Below, piece after piece: positions 46,400 to 57,472 of a DNA stretch of 64,000 nucleotides (the first letter of the stretch is position 1; each line of letters starts with the position of its first letter). A program made the position numbers and the translations under genes. The stretch covers positions 42,649,295 through 42,713,294 of the forward strand of contig CM055873.1 in the NCBI GenBank assembly GCA_029582165.1, read 5' to 3'. The notes beneath the pieces were generated by a model that was given only the letters and a program-made list of their open reading frames with translations, was not told where the DNA came from and did no database searches. The stretch is from Portulaca oleracea (Eukaryota; Streptophyta; Magnoliopsida; Caryophyllales; Portulacaceae).

Positions 46400-47700
46400 C
46401 TAGTTTTCTTCCTTCCACAAAGGAGAATCAAGAGGTAGCATAGCCTCTTTAAACATTTTGAGATCCTTATATGTTGTATACAGATAGGATCTCCCTTTTA
46501 ACCGAGTCTCTTATACCTTCTACTAAATATCCATAGAAGTCTGAACCAAAATCTCTTGGTTTCCTTGCTCTTTTACTCCTAAGTTCAACACTTTCATCTT
46601 CTTCCTCATGAACACCATTATGATTTGGAAGATATATATATCCTCATGATTGACATTGCACGGTTCAACTTGAGGAACATCTTGAATCATATTCTTTAAT
46701 CTTCAGGGCTAGAAATTCATGAGAACATTGTCTCCTAAAAAATTGCATCTATTGATTCCATATTTTTATTCACTACTATGTAGTCATTTCGTACAATGAT
46801 CAAGAACCTATAAGTTGTGAAAATAATTCATTTTTCACCTTTCTTTCTTAGGTTCTAGGACCTGTAAAATGGCCATATAACCCCAAACCTTAAAATAATT
46901 CAAATTTGGTTTCTCATTGTTCCATAGCTGATATAAGGCACTAGAGTTGCCTTCGAATGGAATTCTATTCAGAATGTAACAAGTTAAAATGGTTTTAACC
47001 CAAAATCCATTACTTAAGTCGAAATTCGACAACATAGAATTCACCATTTCTTTTGAAGTTCTATATTTCTTCTCTGCAACCTGATTTTGTTGTAGTGAAT
47101 GAAGAATGGTGCCTCATGGACTATCCTCATTTTTTGGAAAAATTTTCATTCTTAATATTCCCCACCCTTGTTATATATATCTTACAGCTTTAACCAAGGT
47201 CTCACATTGTAATTCACTTCTTGTTTTGTAAACTTTAAACTCATCTAATATTTCATCTTTTGAACTTAAAAGATAAACTTGACAAAATCTAAAAATAATC
47301 ATAAATGAAAGTCACATAGTACTTCTTACCGCCCATAGAAGGTGTACTATGAAAAAACCCCAAATCACTACAAATCAAATCAAACAATTTATAAGTTCTT
47401 TTCGCACACGAGAAGAAAATTTTGGTGATCTTATTTAGCATGCATGTCTTACTTTTCTATGTCACCATTCAACTTGCGAATCAAATCAAGATTATACATT
47501 TCTTTCAACTTTGTAAAGTGTACATGTCCTAATCTAGCATGTCATATTGAACTTGACGGATGTATATAAGCGGAAATCATGTCATTCTAATTACTCTTTG
47601 CATTCACCTTAAACATTTCACCATAAGCAGAACCCTTCCCAACAAAAGTGTCGCCCCTACAAAGTACATAACTATCCCCATTATAATTCACTTGCATAAA
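46400..47700 (-). pseudogene. Decayed Ty1/copia integrase region (copia-4)
   Basis: Read on the minus strand in several frames: HARLGHVHFTKLKEMYNL-like start, a KYYVTFI stretch, then the clean piece 47047-46835 (NGFWVKTILTCYILNRIPFE, NYFKVWGY) and a downstream RSKRARKPRDFG motif that precedes reverse transcriptase in copia. Multiple stops; old. Confidence 0.8.
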
Positions 47701-47929
47701 GTACCCTTCTTGACCAACATCTCTAATGCAACAGTGTAGCTTGTGCTAGGGGGAGTGAAGTTGTCGTATTTAGGAGAGACAACGTTGATTTTGCGTTGTT
47801 TAATAGCGTTGGTTTCTATATACTTAGTAGGAGTACTATGCATGTGGTTCGATCGCCTGTTGGCAATTGCTCTTTTTCAACCTTGACAGGCTGCTCTCTT
47901 TTCTTTCCTAGCGTCTAACATCATGCATA

Positions 47930-48186
47930 ACTTCTTTAAGTACTTCAAAGTCTTATACAATAGCGACTTCAAGGTGTTGTTTCAAATTTTCTTTTAACCC
48001 TTTCATGAATGTTGATAACTACAGCTTGAGTGGGAATGGTTCCTCGATCTTTGACATCATGGAATGTCATGTTTCATAATACTTCAAGAACGATTCATTT
48101 TTTCATTACTTGAGGGCTATGACGTCCCCGAGAGATGCACGCTTCTTCTGGATTGGATTGTGTTGTTCAATGAAAGCTTTGCACAA
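47930..48186 (-). pseudogene. Decayed retrotransposon gag (gypsy-type)
   Basis: The minus strand reads CKAFIEQHNPIQKKRASLGD, SFLKYYET and FMKGLKENLKQHLEVAIV, similar to the capsid core of Ty3/gypsy gag (ARF..F, ESL.dY..RF pattern). Several stops. The frame is cut by the CACTA element at 48187. Confidence 0.65.
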
Positions 48187-49340
48187 CACTGCAAGAAGGT
48201 TGTCAAAATAAGACCATTTTGAACAGTCACAAATAGGCTTAAACCGTCGCAGCTAGAGGCGCACGACCGTTCATTTGTGATCGTTCACTTCGGTCGCCTC
48301 TCAATGGTCCTCTGAGAGGGCGCGCAATCGCTCAGTGAACGTTCGCAAAATTTGTGATTGTTCAATTGAACAGTCACTAAGACTAAACAGTCGCCCAATT
48401 TTTATTTTTTTTTGTTCAATCAAAATTACTCGGAACAATTACCAAATTACAATCCAACCCAGAAATTGAAACTAGATCTAGAACAAGGGAGAAGAGAAAA
48501 ATGAACATGAATCAAGCAGCCCAACATATTAAACTCAGAAACTTGAACATGAACATAAAAAATCGAATAAAACATCCCTAGAAAATCAAGATAAATCCAG
48601 AAATTACACAAATAAGAAACAAGAAACGAGGAACAATCAACCTAGAGAATGTATTAAACTTGTGAAAGTATCAAAATCCAGATCTGGTTACATGAACTTA
48701 AGATCCCACTATAAGATGTTAAACAAGAAAAATCTGAATTAAACATGCGACATTAAATTTAATCTAAACCCTAAACCTAAAAACGAAATCTTTCACACCG
48801 TCTACACCTTCGGCTTCTCTACTCCCCTTTTATACTTGAATTGCTCAAGTCTTCCACAAAGCTCGATCATTTGATCTCTTCCCTTGAACATTTAGATGGA
48901 GGCTCGCGATCTTGCTACTTTTGTGTTGCATGTCAGGCTTCATGTGACAAGAAAGAGAATGTGATGAAGATCGATTTGAGTGTTTAGGGGAAGGGAGAAG
49001 AAGAAGAGTGAGAAAGAGAGGGAATTGGTTAGATGAGGGAGAATCAAGAAAAAGAGAAATGAGGAAATTAGGGAATAGGAAGGGATTGATCTGACAATTA
49101 ATAACAAACGTGCGGCCGTTTAATTGAACTGTCTTAAAATTTGTGACCGTTCAATTGAGCCGTCACAAAATTTTGCGACCGTTCAATTGAACAGTCGCCA
49201 AATTTGGGACCGTTCAATTGAACAGTCACAAAATTTTGCGACCATTTAATTGAACGGTCATAAATACCGACCGTTCAATGAACGGTCGCAAAGTGAATGG
49301 TCGCAATGAACGGTCTTCTCCGGGCTTCCATCTTGTAGTG
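48187..49340. mobile_element. Non-autonomous CACTA transposon
   Basis: Left end CACTGCAAGAAGG and right end (inverted) CACTACAAGATGG are CACTA termini. Flanking trinucleotides are CAA and CAG, an imperfect 3-bp duplication. Both subterminal regions hold repeated GACCGTTCAATTGAACAGTC-like palindromic words (e.g. 48360, 49150, 49181, 49212). The centre (48420-49080) is AT-rich without transposase. It is inserted in a gag remnant. Confidence 0.88.
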
Positions 49341-49935
49341 CAGTGTCGTCCCGCTATTAGAATTGACTTTAGGATCCATTGGATATTACTCTATCCCCCT
49401 GATCGAGACTTATAAAGACTACCCATGGACTAACCCCAAAGCAATATAAACAGTAAAGAAACATAGACGCTGAAATGAGCCTCTATCCAGGCCATTACAA
49501 GTTCGAATGGAGTTTACTGGTTATATTCTAGAAAGGAAAGATTCAGTGAGGGCAATCTTCTTGATTCTTGTTGGTCCTTTGTTGCATTCATCTATGTATC
49601 GATTCTGGCTTTGTCTTGAACCTTTCTTCGACCTCTCACCCAAAATCTTTGGTTTTGAGTTTGAAGAATTGCATAAGCCAAATGTGACTCAATCCTGTGG
49701 GGATTTGATGACTGGTTCCAGCCCTTCGGTGTTTGTCTTTGTCAAGTGCGTATATGATAAATGAGATTTTTACGAGTTTTTAGCCTTCTTTTATAGGATA
49801 GTTTTCGTCATTCAAGCTCTTTTTCCCTAATTTCCAAGTTAGAATCACCTACTTCCTTTATTTATAAATTATAACTAAAGTGTGTGATTTTCCTTGTACA
49901 TAGGTGTTCTTTCCCTTTATAATGTAAGATCGGCG
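49341..49935. other. Spacer, no gene recognised
   Basis: A reading frame at 49507-49764 has no recognisable domain. The segment may continue the gypsy element interrupted by the CACTA. Confidence 0.25.
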
Positions 49936-50591
49936 CTTTTATGATGATAAGGAAGAGGGTAAGGAGCAATGGAGGGTGGAAAAATGAAGAAATTAAGAGA
50001 AGGCAAGCTAACACAACCCCTAGCACAAGTTGTGCTGAAGAAAAGAGAGAAAAAGGATTTGGCACGTGCAGTGCCAAGTCAAAACAGGCCATGCTGATGT
50101 TTGGGAATCATTTTTGCCGATTTTTCATGTCAGCACAGGCTATGCCAAAGTAAGCACTTCCTATGCTCAATGGTAATTTCTAATTTTTTGCATTTTAATT
50201 CCCAATTCTAGGGTTTCTTATCATTGTATCTTTCATCTAGGTTCTTATATATAGTTTCTCTTTGAACTTTCAATACTCCTCCATTATTAATTATTCAAGA
50301 TTTCAAGTTTGTTGATTGTAATCGAATTCAAGTTCAAGGTTTTATCATTCTTCCTTTTATTTTCTCTTGTGTTTATTAATTATTCTTGTTTTAGGGTTTG
50401 TATTTATCAATTGCTATCAATTACTATGAAGATGTGTTGCTAAACCCCAAACTTAGGTTAAGGATTTGCCTCTAATGTGTTAGTTTAATTGTGATTAGTG
50501 CCTTATTTACTATTTTTGCGATTGTATGATGAATTTCCATCTTTTGCCACAAGCTATGAGATTTGAGAGGATCTCATCTTCATGTATGTTG

Positions 50592-50882
50592 TGTAACGCC
50601 CCGTCCCTCCCGGGCTGCGGACATTACCTATAACTGCTTTAAGGATCATTGACTGACCCCACAAATCACCACGAGTCTTTCCAGCGTGCTTCGTCCTCCC
50701 TCACATGCTGCCTGAGAAAACATCTCAGGAGGTCACACATCCTAGTAGTACTCTCAGCCAAGCACGCTTAACTAAGGAGTTCGCAACGGATGAGCTATCA
50801 TAAAAGAAGGTGCACCTTGGTGATATAAGTAGACATTTCAATCTCTTTAAGCCACACTTAACCATTTATCCGGGGTGTTACA
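50592..50882 (-). repeat. Cassandra 3' LTR with 5S-like block
   Basis: On the minus strand: GTTAAGCGTGCTTGGCTGAG and GTGTGACCTCCTGAG correspond to conserved plant 5S rRNA positions. Ends TGTAAC...TTACA. Confidence 0.92.
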
Positions 50883-51018
50883 ATCACCCCCCACTTAAGC
50901 GCACAACGTCCTCGTTGTGCCACAATACACTCCATAATCGTTGCCTCATTAGGTGACTGTTCATGACTCTCCTGTCCACTAGCGCAGCTCACGGTCACGG
51001 GTCGACTCTGATACCATA

Positions 51019-51310
51019 TATAACGCCTCGGCCCCTCCAGGGCCGCGGACATTACCGATAACTGCTTCAAGGATCGTTGACTGACCCCACAAATCACCAC
51101 GAGTATTTCCAGCGTGCTTCGTCCTCGCTCACACGCTGCTTGGGAAAACTTCCCAGGAGGTCACCCATCCTAGTACTATTCTCAACCAAGCACGCTTAAT
51201 TGAGGAGTTCGCAACGGATGAGCTACCATAAAAGAAGGTGCACCTTGGTGATATAAGTAGTCATTTCAATCTCTTTAAGCCACACTTAACCATATATCCG
51301 GGGTGTTACA
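51019..51310 (-). repeat. Cassandra 5' LTR with 5S-like block
   Basis: Minus strand: same LTR, with GTTGAGAATAGTACTAGGAT and GGTGACCTCCTGGGAAG close to the 5S consensus. Its inner end is mutated (TATAAC instead of TGTAAC on the plus strand). Confidence 0.92.
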
Positions 51311-51463
51311 TGTTGGGAATTAAGTAGACTTGGAGAGGAGAGGCTTAATTCTAGTGTCATTGATGAATGTTGACAATCTGGATACGAGAGTACTTTAGGT
51401 TGTAATTAGGGGAGATTGTCTTGATTTTGTGAGAACAACAATTGATACATATGAATTGGCTTA

Positions 51464-51589
51464 GGCATCGTTCTTTTATGCGTTAACGCACCCAAACGCA
51501 ACGGAACTCTACCGCAATATAACGCAAATTACCATTACTTTTTAACTATTTCCAACGCAACTTAACGCAACGCACAAAAGAACAAGACC
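51464..51589. mobile_element. Tourist-like MITE, GTTCTTTT family, copy 5
   Basis: GGCATCGTTCTTTTATGCG and CGCACAAAAGAACAAGACC are inverted, with TTA on both sides (51461-51463, 51590-51592). Interior has AACGCAAC units as in copy 1. Confidence 0.85.
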
Positions 51590-51890
51590 TTAGTGACCTT
51601 CGTGAGACGGCTTAGGTGGTCCAAATTGTTCCGATTCCCTAGTTCATCGACATTGTGTTTAGTAAAGAAGCATTAGTCAAATTTTCTAACATGTTAATTT
51701 GGTAAATTCCTACCTAAGGTTTTCTTACTCTGATTTCTCTTTGTGTTTCTATTATTGTTATCTACGAACAATTCGATTGTTTCTTTGCTTAAAACTAGAG
51801 GGCATTGACCTTAGACTATTACGAGACCTACTCCCTGAGATCGACAATCGTACTCTCCCTAATAGTATAATGGTATAACATCTGCCTTTG

Positions 51891-52957
51891 TCTTGAACCT
51901 TTTATCTAACCCTAAACCTGTTTCTGAGTTCGAAAGTCCACTCGCTAGTTTTTGCATAGGGATATTATTGTTTATCTTTACCTTGCAAACTTGTACTTGA
52001 ATTGGTTAATTGTTATTTTGGTTCCTATAATGAGTCAGAACGTGTTTTCTATTTCCATTTTGGATAGGAAGATTATTTTCTTTAAAATTCAAATTGGTTG
52101 TTGTAAGTTTCACCATTTCCCCTCCCTCCATTGCAATCTCTTTTCTCCCTAATTGTCGTCATCACCCCACCTCACCGGACACCCAACAGTTGCTACATCT
52201 ATTACTATCAAAACATAATAACTAGGAGAAATTTTATATTCTACTAAAAATTAAATTTTGATGTGTAGCATATAAGATAGAGAGGGTAACTATTTGGTTG
52301 CGACATGACCATTATATGCAGCATAAAGTCCATACACATGGAACTGCTGTAGTTCAAGAATCGAGGAAAGCTAAATAGAGAGGCTGAGTCATATATCATT
52401 ATGGCACAAACAACTTGGATTTTACTTTGAGTGTACTCTCTTCTTCAACAAGCAACTGGATAAACAACATGGCAATCTGCTCATAAAACAAGGGAATCTA
52501 ACCCAAAACAATCTATTTTTAAATTGCCATTTCTGATTTGTTCAACGCTAGAGCTAAATGAAGAATTATATATATCCCCTTCCATATTAATTGATATTTT
52601 TAAAAATTATATAATCAAATTTTATAAATTTTGATTATAAATTTTTTGATGTATATATATGACTTTTTATATAAAATTACTATCATTAAATTCATAATAA
52701 AAAATACAATCCTAAAAATAGAATATTGCCATTGTTAACAAAAAATACAATCCTAAAAATAGAATATTGCAATTGTTAATAAAAAATTATATGAAAAATT
52801 ATCAATCAAAATATAATATTAGGGCCCGTGACAATAAACAAAAGGAGAATTAATATGTAACAGATGAAGTATATGAGTTTGGCTTTTGTCAGTCTTGTCA
52901 GTAATTTTCAACTAAGTAAATATATTTCCTAATTTTAAAAATTTATAAAAAGGCGAC
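51891..52957. other. Spacer, AT-rich, no gene recognised
   Basis: Includes a direct repeat CAAAAAATACAATCCTAAAA (about 52700-52780) and an inverted AT-rich stretch near 52590-52660 that could be an old MITE. No coding evidence. Confidence 0.3.
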
Positions 52958-52960
52958 TAA

Positions 52961-53311
52961 GACCATGTTCTTTTATGCAGCTGACTGGCTACGGTGCCAC
53001 ACCGCAGGGCAACTTGTCATATTTCACCAACTCATTACAATCCACCACAATCTACACAACCCACCACAATCTCACTTTTTTTAATTACAATTTCACATTT
53101 TCCAACACATTTACAATTATTAAAAGGAAAACCCACTACAATCTCACTTTTTTCAATTATAATTTCACATTTTCCAACACATTTACAATTATTAAAACCA
53201 AAACCCACCACAGCCTACCTACCACAATCCACCACAACTTTTTCAAACTCACCACAATTCCACACACCGCACCATGTCACATCGCAGTCAGCCATATAAA
53301 AGAACGGTGCC
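52961..53311. mobile_element. Tourist-like MITE, GTTCTTTT family, copy 6
   Basis: GACCATGTTCTTTTATGC and CATATAAAAGAACGGTGCC are inverted; TAA on both sides (52958-52960, 53312-53314). The interior contains a direct repeat of about 70 bases (53070-53135 and 53136-53200, ATCTCACTTTTTT unit) that expands this copy. Confidence 0.88.
53070..53200. repeat. Direct repeat inside the MITE
   Basis: The unit CCACTACAATCTCAC...TTAAAA occurs twice head to tail (near-identical, about 68 bases). It lies within Tourist copy 6. Confidence 0.75.
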
Positions 53312-53805
53312 TAAATCAAGTTTTAGCTAGTTATAGCAAACCAAATGCAATGTTTTGATAGTCATAACCTATAGAAGATCGAAATTAAAATAAATTAGAC
53401 TTTTTACTTAAACATAATCACTTGAATCTAGTCCCTTCTAACCATATAAATGATGAATAATAATAATTTAAAAAATAAAAATAATTTTTACATGCTATGG
53501 TGGATCAAAATCTTAATACTTACTTTTGACAAGTTTCTAAACTTAAGAATTGAACGATGGGGTTAACAAAACGACAAAGTTGTTTACAGAACTCACGTGT
53601 GCGAGTGCTATTCCATGGCATAGAGTCGTAGAGTAGTAGTGGATCAAACTGACAGCTTTAGCTGCATCGCTAACGCTAAGATTTTTCCTATTTTTTTATA
53701 CGCTCTCCCCCTCTTTCTTTTTTTTTTTTTTTTGAGTCAGTGCGTTTCAATCGACGAAAGTGAAACCTTCCATTGCATTTGACGTTTGATACTCTTTTTT
53801 CATAT

Positions 53806-54368
53806 GGGTTATTGGATGCTAATAACTACTGAACTTTTGGGGTATTGGATAATAATGCACTGAACTTTGACCTTAGATAATAATGCACTGAACTTTGAGG
53901 AGTGTTGGACAATAATGCACCCAGAACGATTTTGATGGTGGTTGACTTGATGGTGATCTTACGGGGCTGGTCGAGAAGATAAATTGGGCAAATAATATCT
54001 AAATTTATGACATGTCTAGTAATCTACACAAGCAAAGGTGATTTTGTACAATTACAACAACAATCTCTCAGCGAAAACACGTTTAAGCAATATGTGATTT
54101 TATGTTTTTTTTTTTACTTTTTTTCAAAGTTCATTCCTTTGCTTATGTGTGAATTAGCTAATATATCATAAATTTAAATATTTTTGGGTCAATTCATCTC
54201 ATCCACCTATTAAGTAAGATTGTCACTAAGTCAACCACTGCCGGAATCGTTTTGGGTGCATTATTGTTCAACATCCCCCAAAGTTCAGTGTATTATTGTC
54301 CAAGGTTAAAGTTCAGTATATTATTGTCTAATACCCCAAAAGTTCAGTATATTAGTATCCAATAACCC
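53806..54368. mobile_element. MULE-type MITE with about 140-bp inverted repeats
   Basis: Ends GGGTTATTGG and CCAATAACCC. The 9-bp duplication TTTTCATAT/TTTTCATAG matches in 8 positions. Inside each inverted repeat the unit ATAATGCACTGAACTTTG is repeated, so the termini are themselves internally repetitive. Confidence 0.88.
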
Positions 54369-54377
54369 TTTTCATAG

Positions 54378-56176
54378 GGTTCATTGTCATATTTAAAAAT
54401 TATATATTTAAACTTTAAAATTTTTAACCATAAATTTTTCAGAATATATAATAAATTGCTATATAAAATCGTAACTATTAAATTCATAACAAAAAAATAT
54501 TATAATAAAACTATATTATTACAATTATTAAATATTTTATTCAAAGTTCGAAATAGTAAGTTTATATATAAAAACAAGTAGACAGACAAACTAGTAAACA
54601 TTAGAACATGAAACAAAAACTGGCAAAGATTCTCTTTATGTCAAAGATAAAGATATATTTATTTTATTTGATCCAAACAGTTGCTCCTTTGAACTTTAAT
54701 TCCTTTAAATTTAGCGTAAAGTAGGATTAATAATCACACTGAGCAAGGCTCAAGGACTTTTAATTTAATGGAGCATCAGCACGAATATCTACTAGTAGCA
54801 ATAAACAAGTACTTAGGTTCTCTCTGTCTATGCTACCCAAAAAAAAGTACTTATGTTCCATGGTAAAATAGTAAGTAATTATGACTTGAACTTTCGTCAT
54901 ATTTTTTTTTATAATTAAAAATTAAGTGGTTTAAAAGTTCATATAATATAGTAAATCGTAAACAGTCACCATCAAAAGAAAAGGGTTATAATCAAACTGA
55001 TAAAAACATTACAGAGCAAAGATTTTTGCAAACACCACAACCAAACGAAACCTATACATTGCAAATAAGATGCAAGAAACTTGATGGGTCATCAAGGACT
55101 CACGTGCCTATATCATTGCCATTAATTACAGTCTTTCGGTCTATCTCAGCTTCAATATTATCGAGACAACCATCTTCCAACTTGTTCGCACGTCTTATTC
55201 ATCCTAACCTTCTGATCACCCTTATGGCCATGAACAGCTCTACACATTGCATCTCTTACAAGTTGCTACTTAGTTTTCATCAACATGTTCAAGTTTCTCT
55301 TACTCCTGCCTTTATCCTTCGAAGTCTCAAGAATAGATTCTTCAAGATATGCAAGTAAGTCATGTTCAGCCACACCATCACAAGATTCAATCGAGCTGCT
55401 ATAAATGCAGTCACTGTCAGAGTCGGCCTCTTAATCACAATCAACCGCCCGATTAATTTTGAAACCACTCAAAAGAACATCTTATAAGACAACATGTATG
55501 CATACTTGTTGCTATCTAAATCAATATTAATAGGATCCATAATGAACTAATAGTTTTGCAAGAAGTATCGGCAAACCCATCACAATCGAAAGCCTTAAAA
55601 GAATTGGACACCACTGTATCTTCTTTTCCAAAATTTCTCGACCCATTCTCAACCTCGTAAGAGGACAAGAAGTGCAAAGAACCTTCATGATCATAGAATT
55701 GTCAATATTGCATAACCAATTTTTAAATGCCACTAGATGACTTCAAATAAAATAAGCCACAAGGTCAGACGTACTAGAATCTTGATTAATTCCTCCCATC
55801 CCCCCAATAATTCAGACTTATCAAATGCGTAGTGTCTCGTTATCAACAGTGAAGCTTATCCCCAATCCCAATCATACTCATCTCATTGGCCACTGACTAA
55901 TCTCCACCATTCCCAATTAATTTTCTACAAACACTTGTTCATCTCATCATGTGACAACAATACAAGACTTTGCAACCTTGACAAGGATGGGCTCATACCG
56001 TCATACGCATGGGGCGGACTAATATAGGAAACATATTATACAACTTGTTTCAACCAAATCCAAAGTACATACTAGTAACTGATTAAACTATACACATATA
56101 TACATCATTTTCTTACACAAAACACTGCTTTTGTAAATTACAAACCATAAAAATGGCATAGATAGATTGATCAAAA
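54378..56176. other. Spacer upstream of the F-box gene's 3' end, no clear gene
   Basis: AT-rich to 55000. Between 55050 and 55735 both strands hold moderately protein-like fragments, e.g. minus-strand CDGVAEHDLLAYLEES near 55330-55390 and a 68-codon frame at 55733-55527, with stops between. This may be a decayed gene that I do not recognise. Confidence 0.3.
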
Positions 56177-57334
56177 TCAAATGAGAAGATGTGAAGCAGA
56201 GAAAGGGAAGCCTAAAAATCCAGAGGGGGCATGAACATGTGTCCAAGTGGGGGCACAAGCTTTGTTGGTAGTAGTAATAGTATTATCCGTTTCCAAAATG
56301 AAGGCCCCATCTCCACCACACCCTAATCGACCCTCATCGCATTCCCCTTGCCAATTTTCCCCATTTCCCATCACAAATATCTTCCCATCCCCAACGTCCA
56401 TCATCAAACTCGACAGCGACCCGCAGATCCGTTTCGGGACCCGACCCGAATTCGTACCCTTCCAACGCATTTCGTTCCAATCGAACTCCCGTATCTCCCC
56501 TTCCGCCACCGTCAACCACCGCCCTCCGCCGGTTGCAGTACTGGCCTTCGGGGCGGTGTTGGGGTTCGGCCATACCCCGTCGATCCGGGTCCAGGACTGG
56601 GTTTCCGGGTCGAATACTTCGCAGTCGGGTCGGAATCTGCCTTGACTTTCAGTCCCGTATCCGCTTATGACCCAGAATTTGGACCCGTCGAAGGACAGCC
56701 CGTGACATTCGTCTCTTTCCTCTGCCATTTCGGGGAGTACCCTCCACTGGTCCAATACGACGTCGTACGCAGCGGCAGATTTGAGGGCGTTTTTCCGGGC
56801 ATCGTGGCCACCGGCGACGTAGATTTCCGTCGGCCCCACCGCGGCGCAGGCGAAGAAGGACCGCTTCTCCGGCATCGGAGAGCCGTCCTTCCAGGTTCCT
56901 TCGGCGAGATCGACGACCAAGACTCTGGAGAGGGGCTCGAGCGTGAGTGGGTCCCATCCGCCGAGGACGACGACTTTTCCGGCAGCCGGAACCGCCACGC
57001 ACTGGGCGAAGGTGGGGATCGGCAAGGCGAATCGCCGCCATTCGCGGTGGGTGAGGTTGTATAGGGTGAGGTTATACATCGGCGGCCCAACTGATTCCGA
57101 TTGAGTGGCAGGTTTCGCGGTTGGTGGCGGTTGCTGCGGCGGAGGTTGGAGGAGGAGGAGGAGCTTCTCGGAAAACCCCAGACGGCGGCGGTGGAGGAAG
57201 AAGGAAGGGTGAGAAGTGGCGGAGTGGAAGGCGTGGGAAACGAGGCGTAGAGTGGGGTGAGAAGTGATGGGGACTCGGAGTAAACACTCCATGGCCATGT
57301 CCAGGGGTAGTCCTGGAATTAGATCGTCCGCCAT
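56177..57334 (-). CDS. F-box/kelch-repeat protein (SKIP20/KMD-like family)
   Basis: An intact single-exon frame of 385 codons. Residues about 5-45 form the F-box (LIPGLPLDMAMECLLRVP, then LRLVSHAFHSATSHPSFF), which binds the SKP1-like adaptor of SCF ubiquitin ligases. From about residue 120 kelch repeats follow: VVVLGGWDP, EIYVAGGHDARKNALKSAAA, FWVISGYGTES, with the paired glycines and spaced Y/W of beta-propeller blades that select target proteins. The start at 57334 was chosen over the upstream in-frame ATG (57484) because the F-box begins right there and the upstream part reads through a GA repeat. The CDS is clearly GC-richer than its surroundings. Family placement near SKIP20/KMD proteins rests on the LIPGLP start and layout; the exact orthologue is unknown. 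Confidence 0.95.
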   Translation of the reverse strand: MADDLIPGLPLDMAMECLLRVPITSHPTLRLVSHAFHSATSHPSFFLHRRRLGFSEKLLLLLQPPPQQPPPTAKPATQSESVGPPMYNLTLYNLTHREWRRFALPIPTFAQCVAVPAAGKVVVLGGWDPLTLEPLSRVLVVDLAEGTWKDGSPMPEKRSFFACAAVGPTEIYVAGGHDARKNALKSAAAYDVVLDQWRVLPEMAEERDECHGLSFDGSKFWVISGYGTESQGRFRPDCEVFDPETQSWTRIDGVWPNPNTAPKASTATGGGRWLTVAEGEIREFDWNEMRWKGTNSGRVPKRICGSLSSLMMDVGDGKIFVMGNGENWQGECDEGRLGCGGDGAFILETDNTITTTNKACAPTWTHVHAPSGFLGFPFSASHLLI

Positions 57335-57342
57335 TGATGAGT

Positions 57343-57344
<2 letters not shown>

Positions 57345-57381
<37 letters not shown>

Positions 57382-57382
57382 G
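57345..57382 (-). repeat. (GA)n microsatellite in the F-box gene leader
   Basis: CT repeat on the sense strand, ending about 10 bases before the ATG. CT-rich leaders are common in plant genes; it may be polymorphic. Confidence 0.9.
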
Positions 57383-57466
57383 AATTGGATTTGATTTTGG
57401 GAGTGGAGAGTGGAAGCTCAAGTGAGCAGGGTTGAGGTTTGGGGAAGAAAGAAAAGAATGAATGAA

Positions 57467-57472
57467 TATATA
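57467..57472 (-). promoter_or_regulatory. TATA-like element of the F-box gene
   Basis: TATATA in the context CTATATATTC, about 135 bases upstream of the ATG on the sense strand. Spacing is plausible for a TATA box followed by a leader of about 100 bases. Confidence 0.5.

Larger units (their letters stand above)
50592..51310 (-). mobile_element. Complete Cassandra TRIM with 5-bp target duplication
   Basis: Two LTRs of about 291 bases flank a 136-base centre. TGTTG flanks both sides (50587-50591, 51311-51315). On the minus strand the primer site (TGGTATCAGAG, 51016-51006) follows the 5' LTR and a purine tract precedes the 3' LTR. No coding capacity; it must be mobilised by other elements' proteins. 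Confidence 0.95.
49936..51890 (+). repeat. Old gypsy LTR-like region with two nested elements
   Basis: Non-coding sequence of LTR character (GTGCAGTGCC and TGTTGGGAATTAAG parts, ending region with CTCCCTGAGATCGACAATCG near 51830). The end motif resembles the Athila-type LTR at 1889-3550. It is interrupted by Cassandra (50592-51310) and a Tourist MITE (51464-51589). Exact LTR borders are not visible. Confidence 0.5.

Noticed and set aside
50592..51310. Tandem pair of 5S rRNA genes
   Set aside because: The two units are Cassandra LTRs with a primer site between them and a 5-bp target duplication outside.
52975..53358. 127-codon frame with an internal repeat
   Set aside because: The repeat is the duplicated interior of a Tourist MITE; not coding.
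55527..55733. 68-codon frame, possible F-box/FBD-type remnant
   Set aside because: Weak resemblance only; no second motif and neighbouring sequence has stops. Mentioned as spacer content.
56247..57064. Plus-strand frames of 132 and 238 codons opposite the F-box/kelch gene
   Set aside because: They are antisense shadows of a GC-rich CDS; no recognisable domain.
56649..57090. Two alternative minus-strand frames within the kelch gene
   Set aside because: Out-of-phase readings of the same CDS; arginine/proline-rich composition typical of shadow frames.
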